From Bryobacterales bacterium (GTDB lineage: Bacteria; Cyanobacteriota; Vampirovibrionia; Obscuribacterales; Obscuribacteraceae), in contig CAJCHQ010000094.1 in NCBI GenBank assembly GCA_903970295.1, forward strand, positions 1 through 13,490: a stretch of 13,490 bases of DNA. Reading direction: 5' to 3'. The translations under genes were made by a program, and so were the position numbers. The notes under the pieces were generated by a model. The model was not told the DNA's origin and made no database searches. It saw only the letters and a program-made list of their open reading frames with translations. Below, one piece after another: positions 7,674 through 13,490 of this stretch (positions are counted from its first letter, which is position 1; every line of letters starts with the position of its first letter).

Positions 7674-8364
7674 GTAGCGGCCTCCTTCACGGGGCTTGTT
7701 TTATAGACTTTTCACCATTTTAACGGTTCTCGCAGCAGAAGTCTGACTTGCGTCAACGAAGTCACCTTTTCTTATAGTTTGCCAGTACAGAAGAATATGC
7801 CTTCGCGCGGAGCCAGCAGCACTATCGAGCTAAATCCTTCAAACTTTGGATGGACTCATCGATGTATTTGGCAAGCCGGCTTTTTATGTCATCGGATTGA
7901 GTGAATCGCTTCGCGCGGGTTGTGGTCCCAGACTATTACTTCCTTCATGCGCCCCGGATTTGTCTTAACCGCGCATTGGTCAGTCAACGTAACACCAAGA
8001 GTCGTGTCACGAGAATATTGCCAACGCTAGGTCCGTGCTTGAACGCGGCTTCGCTTCCATACTGACATTCCAACACTCGATCGTTACTGCAAGATGGTGA
8101 AATCCACGAGCTTTTAGCTGCGCAAGCTCATCTTGGCTTGCATGCTCAATTGAGTGCATTTTGCGATCGGCGTACTCCGGCGAGCTGGCATACACCGATA
8201 GTCCCAATGCGAATGGCACTAAAATAAGCAAATGAATCTCGACGTTGTTTTCATACCGAGCCAGAGCGCGGAGCCTTTCCTCTACGCATTTTAGGTCTCC
8301 TGCTAAGATTTGAATTAGAGGAATAACGCTGCAATGAGCAATTCTATCAAAGTGGCTACAGCAT
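7674..8364. other. Intergenic region, 691 bases, possibly with decayed coding remnants
   Basis: This stretch separates the divergently transcribed AAA ATPase and response regulator genes. No tRNA, repeat or clear promoter for the regulator is visible; TGCTAAGAT (8301-8309, plus) could be an extended -10 without a -35. On the minus strand a 129-codon ORF spans 8396-8007 with one hydrophobic patch (HLLILVPFALGLSVY), but its ATG lies inside the regulator gene and has no Shine-Dalgarno. An AGGAG seven bases before another ATG (8289, minus) leads only to a 12-codon frame. A further short open stretch without a start ends at 7822 (minus). These look like remnants of lost genes or chance frames. Confidence 0.45.
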
Positions 8365-9006
8365 TTGAGCGATCTAAGCCAACCGCTGTTTATCATCGGC
8401 GAACTCGGAGTCGATCATGAGCTGCTCACCCCATACATAAGCATAATTGGTCAGTTTGCTTCGATAGACACTGTGAATTTGCGCTCACTCAGGCCGGATA
8501 TAGTTATCTTTTCAGTCGATTTGGAAGTTCTGAATGGCGTGAACCTTGTGCGGCGTCTACCGCAAGAATTTCAGAACACAAAGTTTTTAATTGTCACCGA
8601 CTCGTATCATGCGACGAAATATCATAATCAGCTTATGCGTGCCGGAGCACACGGCTTCTGCCTACGAAGCTCTGGAGTTGCTACTTTAATAGAAGCAATC
8701 CAGTCCGCCCTTCAGGGTCACTCATATTGTGACCCTCGCATCACACAATTAGTCAAACAGTCTCCGATGACATCGATGCCAAATTGCAATCTCACCGATC
8801 GCGAAATTGAAGTTCTGAAATTGCTTGATTTTTCAAATAAGGTCATCGCCGAGCGTCTGGACATGAAACTTCGCAATGTGGAGAAAAATATCGAGTGCAT
8901 TCTTGCAAAATTGAACGTGCCCACAAGAACAGCTGCCTTCCTCAAGGCTGTAGCCTTAGGTCTAAGAGTGCTGCCAAATGACGAAGAGGACGTAGATAAA
9001 GTATAG
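8365..9006 (+). CDS. NarL/LuxR-type response regulator with degenerate receiver
   Basis: The 213-residue protein has a CheY-like receiver (about 7-130) and a LuxR-type helix-turn-helix (about 142-200: LTDREIEVL, then NKVIAERLDMKLRNVEKNI and LAKLNVPTRTAA). The receiver lacks the usual chemistry: the phospho-acceptor position in PDIVIFSVD is Ser50, the acidic pair is reduced to GE (12-13), and the conserved Lys is Arg101; Thr78 is kept. It is therefore probably a DNA-binding regulator that works without phosphorylation, or is controlled by ligand or partner binding. No histidine kinase is adjacent. The start is uncertain: the frame allows only TTG at 8365 after a stop at 8335-8337 and has no good Shine-Dalgarno. 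An ATG at 8334 preceded by GAGGA lies in a different frame that ends after 28 codons. It converges with the hydrolase gene, 11 bases apart. Confidence 0.82.
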   Translation: MSDLSQPLFIIGELGVDHELLTPYISIIGQFASIDTVNLRSLRPDIVIFSVDLEVLNGVNLVRRLPQEFQNTKFLIVTDSYHATKYHNQLMRAGAHGFCLRSSGVATLIEAIQSALQGHSYCDPRITQLVKQSPMTSMPNCNLTDREIEVLKLLDFSNKVIAERLDMKLRNVEKNIECILAKLNVPTRTAAFLKAVALGLRVLPNDEEDVDKV

Positions 9007-9017
9007 GCTGCATCGAT

Positions 9018-9815
9018 TTACAGATCATGCAACGCTTTCGTCATTTCTGACCAGGCTCGATCCCGTGCGTTCTTATCCGGTGCCGTCGCATCTGGTGCCT
9101 CACCCGCGCGCATGAACCCGTGACCGGCATCGGTATACGTTGTTGGTTTGTAGATCTTGCCTACTTTGGCCATGTGCGTAATGGTATCTTCAACGGTGCT
9201 AGTGACGCGAGCGTCCTTTTCACCATAAAACCCATAGACTGGTCCTCTGATGTGGTCAAAGTCCGCTATGCTTTTGTCGGCGGTGCCGTAGAAAACGAAC
9301 CCGGCTTTCAATGTAGGAATTGTTGTCACTGCCAGCCAGGTCTGACTACCGCCCCAGCAGAAGCCGGCAACCGCCAATTTGCCATTTGCTGCCGGCAAAT
9401 GTTCAGCATAGTCTGCGACAGATGCCAGATCGGCTGATACCTGCTCGCGAGGTAGTGCCGACACCGCTTTGCGCACATCATCCACGTTGTGCATGCTTGA
9501 AGTTTCCTCTCCCGGTTTACCCGAAAGAAGATCCGGCGCGATCGCGATATAGCCCGCAGCCGCTAGTTCATCGCATGTTTCGCGAACCCAATCACTCATA
9601 CCGAAAATTTCGTGAATGACTACGACTGCGGTTGCTTTTTCCTTCACTTGCGGATAAGCGATGAAGCACTTGATCTTGCGGTCGTCCCGCTTAACATCTA
9701 CCCATTCCAGGTGACGCGGTGACTTCTCCAGTTTTGCCTTAGCCCATTCTTGGGCATCGACTCTCGAACCTGCAAGTATGCAGAGTGTCAACAACACGGG
9801 TAAAAATTTTGTCAA
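9018..9815 (-). CDS. Exported dienelactone hydrolase family protein
   Basis: The 265-residue alpha/beta hydrolase has the dienelactone hydrolase pattern. The nucleophile elbow is GFCWGG with Cys153, the acid is Asp201 in GEKDARV, and the base is His232 in DAGHGF. HEIFG (68-72) supplies the Glu that activates the Cys in characterised family members, and APDLLSG (93-99) is also typical. Classical members hydrolyse dienelactones in chloroaromatic breakdown, but the wider family acts on many esters, so the substrate is not inferred. Residues 1-21 form a signal peptide with a likely cut after VDA, giving a periplasmic enzyme. The start is TTG at 9815, with GAGGA seven bases upstream; no ATG precedes the signal peptide, and a stop lies 24 bases upstream in frame. 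It lies 63 bases downstream of the VIT/vWA gene on the same strand but appears to have its own promoter. Confidence 0.92.
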   Translation of the reverse strand: MTKFLPVLLTLCILAGSRVDAQEWAKAKLEKSPRHLEWVDVKRDDRKIKCFIAYPQVKEKATAVVVIHEIFGMSDWVRETCDELAAAGYIAIAPDLLSGKPGEETSSMHNVDDVRKAVSALPREQVSADLASVADYAEHLPAANGKLAVAGFCWGGSQTWLAVTTIPTLKAGFVFYGTADKSIADFDHIRGPVYGFYGEKDARVTSTVEDTITHMAKVGKIYKPTTYTDAGHGFMRAGEAPDATAPDKNARDRAWSEMTKALHDL

Positions 9816-9841
9816 TTGCGAATCCTCGACGGCAGCTAGAG

Positions 9842-9870
9842 ATCATAGCCAGATTCGAAAATCTTTTCAC
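9842..9870 (-). promoter_or_regulatory. Possible sigma70-like promoter of the hydrolase gene
   Basis: On the minus strand GTGAAA (9870-9865) and TATGAT (9847-9842) are separated by 17 bases. The -10 matches consensus at five of six positions, the -35 at four. A transcript would begin near 9835, giving a short leader with GAGGA before the TTG at 9815. Read-through from the large upstream gene is equally possible. Confidence 0.38.
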
Positions 9871-9878
9871 CCTTGCTG

Positions 9879-12800
9879 TCAAGAGAACAGATTAGCATCA
9901 CGGGCGGAGGCAACAAACCAGTTGACCAGTCCAGGGAATGCCAGCCCGAGAAGGATTATGGCGACACCAATAATCATCCGTTGGCTTCTTCCTAACTCGA
10001 TCTCTTGACCGAATACGTCGATTGTCATTGTTTCGTTGACGAATCCATTGAGAACTATGATCGCCCCTCCGAGCATCAGACCGACTTCCCACAGATTTGA
10101 GACGATGTTGAGCAGAGCCTCCAGATTGGCAAGATTGTTGACGCGCACTGTACCGGCTGTGTTCACTCCAGTCACGTAAGTGGCGTCGCTTCCCTGTGGT
10201 CCGATCGTGCCATTGACAGCGCCTTGCATCTGAGCAGTCGCCTCGGCTTCGGGCACGCTTCCGGGAACAGCATTGGCAAACAAAACCGGGTTACCGGAAT
10301 TGCCACCATTGCCCTCCGCAGAATCGATACTGCTGCGATTGGCTAGCGCGGCGTCGTCAATGTCCGTGTCATTGCTATTGACTTGCGAAACTAATGCACA
10401 ACTGACAGGCGTCACCAGTCCGTAGGCGACTGCTACTCGAGCCGACTTGCGGATGTGCCGAGCCAAAACCAGCTCTTTCACCTTCTGATTAGCATGCAAA
10501 CACAGAAGCTCTCGACCCTCTTCCGGAGTCGCCACATACGCGTTTTCAGGCTTGTCTGTTGTTTGCGTCAATTTCGTTTCGTAACCAGTCATATTTGCTC
10601 TCCACTTGGAGAAAAAGTCGGAAAGATCCTGGCGAACCGACATCGAACATCTGGGCACCTGCGCAAAAGGTCCGATCTCGCTGTGATTCTTGAAGAAATC
10701 ATACGTGTCAGTATCGCCGGCGCCGAGCGGCAATTCATAGAAAGTAGGCGCCGCCAGGAAAGGAGCCATGATATAGATTTCCTGATTGATCACAGGCTGG
10801 GGTCCATGGATCCATAACATTGCACCACGTTCGGTTTCACCGGCTAATTCCGAAGCTCGCACCACCGACTTGAGGTTGTCGTAACCGCCGACGAAGGTCT
10901 CAGACTTCAATTGCTCGATACCCTCTTTGAGCGGAATGGCGGTGGGTACTCGACGATCAGAAGAGGCGATAATCATTTTCGTCGGCACGTTTGGCGGAAT
11001 GCTATTAAGAGCCTCGATCAGATCGGCGCGACTTTCTTTGACTGTAGCGGACCCGTCAAGCACGATCAACAAATTCTTTGGTGCTGGCGCCGCGATTCTT
11101 TTAACGTTTTCAACAACATACTGTGGCTTGATTGCCTTGATCTGCGTTTTTCTTCGAGCTCCGCCTTTGGCACCGTTCGCTCTTTTTTCAAGTGCATCCG
11201 TCAGTTCCTCAAACTGCTTCTGAATTCCCTTGGATCCATCGATACTAACGGTGAGAACTTCTTGTTCAAGCCGGTGAACATGACGGTTTCGTGATTTTTT
11301 CTCCTCTAAAAGAGCCTTACGCCTATCTTCTATTTTTTGAAATTCGATAGCCAGTTTATCGAGGACAATCACCGGTTTTGCCAGTGCAGTGCGTTGAACA
11401 GAAACAAGAATATTGGCATTTTCAATTTGATTTTTGGAGAGTGCACCAAAAATCGCTTGCGTCCCATCTGGGTTGATGCCTCTCGTCAATGCCGAAGATG
11501 TGCTCGTCATCGGTCGATTCGCTCGCAATCTAATTTGATGTTCATCACTGATTTCGAAATTCTCGGCAATCAATCGAGGCAAGGCGAGTGTCGCTCCTGC
11601 ATCAGCCTCTGGCTTCAAAGGCATAACGATTCGCAATTTGACCTTCAGTTCCTCAGCATCGCGCACCGGGTAGCAGTGCAGCAACATCCGACCATGCCCA
11701 AGATCTGTTAAGACAGCCGGGCTCTCATGACCAGCAGTGGTGCTGCTTGTCACATACTTCTCGGCTTTACCCGAAGCTGCGAATGATGCATCCTCGGGTT
11801 CGCCTTTTTCCCACAAAGTCAAACCGGTCGCCACTGCGCCTGGTGGCAGCCCAATTTCGGCACGCGCTTCTTGAGAATTTTGACCCTGATTTTTAAAAAC
11901 GAACGTCCAATCAAGCGTCGATGATAGGCTATTGGGATGCAACAAACCTGTGATCGACGAGCGCGTCATGGAAAGCCCAGGAATTTTGTCGCCTACGACA
12001 TGACGACTGAGATAGTCGTCCGGCATCGATGACAGATCTGTGTTAGCTTCGTCTTTGAAGCTGTACGGTTTGCCAGTGAGAGTGAAATAGAGCTGATGTT
12101 GAGTACTGGTTTTAATCGGTAAGAACAAACCGCACAGTCCAGCTGCCCTGGCATCTGAACACTCCATCAGAATCTCTTTCTCTGGATTTAGTGCGCGCAA
12201 AATCTGCCAGCCGTCTTTCCGTTCGCTTTCAACATTCGAAAGAGCTTTTTCTTCTGCGATGCGGATGTACCAAGGGCGGGCCTCAGCGGCGACAAAGGTC
12301 AAAACTGACAAGAGCACACCAGCAATGGTGATCGAAAGAATTCGCATCCGCGATTGGGCGAAGTCGTGATTCAAGCGAAAACGATTGACCAGGTACGCGG
12401 AAGACAGAGCAGTCAATAAAAACAGCAGTGCCATCCAGATAAAACCAGCACCAAATTCGGAGCCAATTTCAGACTGAAGCTTCTGCCCCGCAAAAACTGC
12501 GGCAATACAAACGCCCGATGTGAAAAGAGCAGTGCCCACCGCTCCTCCAAGAGCGAGTCCGCGCCACAGTGAATACCGAAATTGCTTTTTGCAAATAGCG
12601 GCCCAGGCTAAATAATTGACGAATGGAATTGCCACTATCAAAAGAAGTTCAGCCACCGTTTCTAGCGGGTGATTCAGAATTACGAGCGTCATTCGCTTCG
12701 GAATAGAAGACATGGTCGCCAATATGAAAAACACTGGTAACGCAATACCAGCTGCCCATATGCATAGCCCATCGAAGCCGCTAAAAATAGACCTTTTCTT

Positions 12801-13193
12801 TGCTGTTGCCGGGTCTGGATTAGTCCAGTCATCACCAGCATTTGCACCCTTCCCGCTACCGTTATCAGCGCTGTGATCTTCAGCGCTCGTGTTTTCTGGA
12901 CCTTTATTTTCCTTTTTTTTGGCTGAAAGTCCCGGGAATTTGAAAGAAGCCGCTTCCTTTTTTGGCTTCGATTCCTTCTTCTTAGTGCTTGACCTCAATT
13001 GTAAGCGCGCATTGAAGTCCAACCATGGCATGTGCGAATGACTTTGCTCCGCGGAGTCATCACTCGACGCTGCATCCGGACCTTTTCCTTCTTCTGCCTT
13101 TCGGTCGATGATCTGGGCACCGTCAGATTTTCCTGCAGCATTTGCATTTGATCCATTTCCGTTGATGCTGAGATCTGATTCTGCTATAGACAT
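9879..13193 (-). CDS. Large membrane protein with VIT-like and vWA-like domains
   Basis: The protein has 1104 residues from the ATG at 13193, which has GGAG six to seven bases upstream; a 23-codon TTG extension is less likely. In order: a disordered Ser/Lys/Asn/Asp-rich head (1-135); five hydrophobic spans (about 140-160, 178-198, 210-235, 245-270, 282-303); an extracytoplasmic-looking region with paired Cys; a VIT-like beta domain (about 420-525, LDWTFVFKN... to RIVMPLK); a basic coiled coil (about 610-675); a vWA-like domain (about 700-850) opening with LLIVLDGSAT, a DxSxT variant of the MIDAS DxSxS; a Ser/Asn/Gly-rich linker; and a C-terminal hydrophobic pair (about 1035-1055 and 1070-1098). 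VIT plus vWA proteins are usually surface or adhesion-type scaffolds, some being sortase or exosortase targets; no LPXTG or PEP-CTERM-like tail or sorting enzyme is seen here. Its role is unknown. The 26-bp palindrome array lies just upstream. Confidence 0.88.
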   Translation of the reverse strand: MSIAESDLSINGNGSNANAAGKSDGAQIIDRKAEEGKGPDAASSDDSAEQSHSHMPWLDFNARLQLRSSTKKKESKPKKEAASFKFPGLSAKKKENKGPENTSAEDHSADNGSGKGANAGDDWTNPDPATAKKRSIFSGFDGLCIWAAGIALPVFFILATMSSIPKRMTLVILNHPLETVAELLLIVAIPFVNYLAWAAICKKQFRYSLWRGLALGGAVGTALFTSGVCIAAVFAGQKLQSEIGSEFGAGFIWMALLFLLTALSSAYLVNRFRLNHDFAQSRMRILSITIAGVLLSVLTFVAAEARPWYIRIAEEKALSNVESERKDGWQILRALNPEKEILMECSDARAAGLCGLFLPIKTSTQHQLYFTLTGKPYSFKDEANTDLSSMPDDYLSRHVVGDKIPGLSMTRSSITGLLHPNSLSSTLDWTFVFKNQGQNSQEARAEIGLPPGAVATGLTLWEKGEPEDASFAASGKAEKYVTSSTTAGHESPAVLTDLGHGRMLLHCYPVRDAEELKVKLRIVMPLKPEADAGATLALPRLIAENFEISDEHQIRLRANRPMTSTSSALTRGINPDGTQAIFGALSKNQIENANILVSVQRTALAKPVIVLDKLAIEFQKIEDRRKALLEEKKSRNRHVHRLEQEVLTVSIDGSKGIQKQFEELTDALEKRANGAKGGARRKTQIKAIKPQYVVENVKRIAAPAPKNLLIVLDGSATVKESRADLIEALNSIPPNVPTKMIIASSDRRVPTAIPLKEGIEQLKSETFVGGYDNLKSVVRASELAGETERGAMLWIHGPQPVINQEIYIMAPFLAAPTFYELPLGAGDTDTYDFFKNHSEIGPFAQVPRCSMSVRQDLSDFFSKWRANMTGYETKLTQTTDKPENAYVATPEEGRELLCLHANQKVKELVLARHIRKSARVAVAYGLVTPVSCALVSQVNSNDTDIDDAALANRSSIDSAEGNGGNSGNPVLFANAVPGSVPEAEATAQMQGAVNGTIGPQGSDATYVTGVNTAGTVRVNNLANLEALLNIVSNLWEVGLMLGGAIIVLNGFVNETMTIDVFGQEIELGRSQRMIIGVAIILLGLAFPGLVNWFVASARDANLFS

Positions 13194-13267
13194 GATGCAC
13201 TCCAGTTGATGAATTTGCGGCAAAACAATGGCATCGCGGCGTGGCGCGATGATTTTGACCAACGCAT
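13184..13267 (-). CDS. Possible 27-codon leader ORF overlapping the VIT/vWA start
   Basis: On the minus strand ATG at 13267 is preceded at seven bases by AGGGG and opens a 27-codon frame (begins MRWSKSSRHA, basic, with two Trp). Its TAG (13186-13184) lies just past the ATG of the large gene at 13193, in another frame, so the two overlap by ten bases. Such an arrangement permits translational coupling. It may be chance: the peptide is short and has no known relatives that I can name. Confidence 0.25.
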   Translation of the reverse strand: MRWSKSSRHAAMPLFCRKFINWSASCL

Positions 13268-13284
13268 TAGTTGGCCCCTAAAAA

Positions 13285-13406
13285 TTCGGCGATATCGGTA
13301 AGTTTTCAATTTCACCGATATCGGTAAGTTTTCGATTTCACCGATATCGGCGAGTTTTCGATTTCACCGATATCGGTGAGTTTTCAACTTGACCGATATC
13401 GGTGAG
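13285..13406. repeat. Five-copy 26-bp tandem array of the palindrome ACCGATATCGGT
   Basis: The 12-bp palindrome occurs at 13314, 13366 and 13392 as a perfect copy; 13340 has one change (final T to C) and 13288 two (GGCGATATCGGT). The spacing is exactly 26 bases throughout. The 14-base spacers are also conserved: [AG]AGTTTTC[AG]A[TC]TT[CG]. The copy at 13366 extends to a 16-bp perfect palindrome TCACCGATATCGGTGA. The array ends 17 bases before the leader-ORF ATG and 91 bases before the start of the VIT/vWA gene. Because 26 bp is about 2.5 helical turns, alternate sites face the same side. A multi-site operator bound by a dimeric regulator is the simplest reading. Replication iterons or a partition site are alternatives, but no matching genes are in view. 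Confidence 0.92.
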
Positions 13407-13490
13407 CTGCGCGTGCGGCTCATTACGGCTATTAAGTATCGGCGCCTGTCAAGCAGACTTCAACAATCTACGCCCGCCGCATCCGCTTAT
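13407..13490. other. Right-edge non-coding stretch
   Basis: No coding signal is apparent. On the minus strand a consensus TTGACA lies at 13452-13447, but no good -10 stands 16-18 bases downstream. If it is a real -35, transcription would run into the palindrome array and on to the VIT/vWA gene. Confidence 0.3.

Noticed and set aside
8007..8396. 129-codon minus-strand ORF with a hydrophobic patch
   Set aside because: Its ATG lies inside the response regulator gene, it has no Shine-Dalgarno, and the sequence resembles no family. Mentioned only within the intergenic entry.
10911..11294. Plus-strand ORFs opposite the VIT/vWA gene
   Set aside because: They are antisense to a 1104-residue frame with clear domain structure and have no Shine-Dalgarno or recognisable motif.
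13194..13262. 23-codon N-terminal extension of the VIT/vWA protein from TTG at 13262
   Set aside because: The ATG at 13193 has GGAG at the right distance, whereas the TTG has none, and the extension is in an interval that looks like leader sequence.
13285..13406. CRISPR array
   Set aside because: The intervening 14-base segments are nearly identical to each other and far too short for spacers; no cas gene is present. It is a phased tandem palindrome array.

Overview
The window looks like bacterial chromosome of mid G+C content, with Shine-Dalgarno-led genes, several apparent TTG starts and exported enzymes. It contains no RNA gene, transposase, integrase or phage gene that I can recognise. 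The mix (APC-type permease with a C-terminal USP-like tail, periplasmic PQQ-type dehydrogenase, exported dienelactone-hydrolase-like enzyme, large VIT/vWA membrane protein, several family-less proteins) would fit an environmental Gram-negative-type lineage. Non-photosynthetic relatives of Cyanobacteria (Vampirovibrionia/Obscuribacterales) are one guess, held weakly; the sequence alone does not fix the taxon.

Left part (1-3260), all on the minus strand: an amino-acid-permease-type transporter that runs off the left edge, with a good sigma70-like promoter and a TTG start, preceded by an exported sorbosone/glucose-dehydrogenase-like beta-propeller. A 490-base gene-poor gap (3261-3749) holds a 12-bp tandem array with a palindromic ACCGGT core.

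Middle part (3750-7673): four genes that I cannot place in a pathway. They are a protein built from eight copies of a roughly 40-residue 'FPxDxxLQxLA' helical module (minus), a possible 64-residue one-span membrane protein (minus), an unrecognised soluble 254-residue protein (plus), and a 525-residue tandem AAA ATPase with a degenerate first P-loop (minus). The last two converge with a gap of only 10 bases.

Right part (7674-13490): a 690-base gap, a NarL/LuxR-type response regulator whose receiver has lost its phospho-acceptor aspartate (plus), an exported dienelactone-hydrolase family enzyme (minus), and a 1104-residue membrane protein with five N-terminal spans, a VIT-like domain, a coiled coil, a vWA-like domain and a C-terminal hydrophobic hairpin (minus). 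Upstream of this last gene lies the most striking non-coding signal: five copies of a 12-bp palindrome (ACCGATATCGGT) at an exact 26-bp period, followed by a possible 27-codon leader ORF that overlaps the start codon.

No complete known system (CRISPR, restriction, secretion, toxin-antitoxin) is visible. The best candidates for something undescribed are the 26-bp operator-like array with the VIT/vWA membrane gene, the FPxD repeat protein, and the pseudo-receiver regulator.
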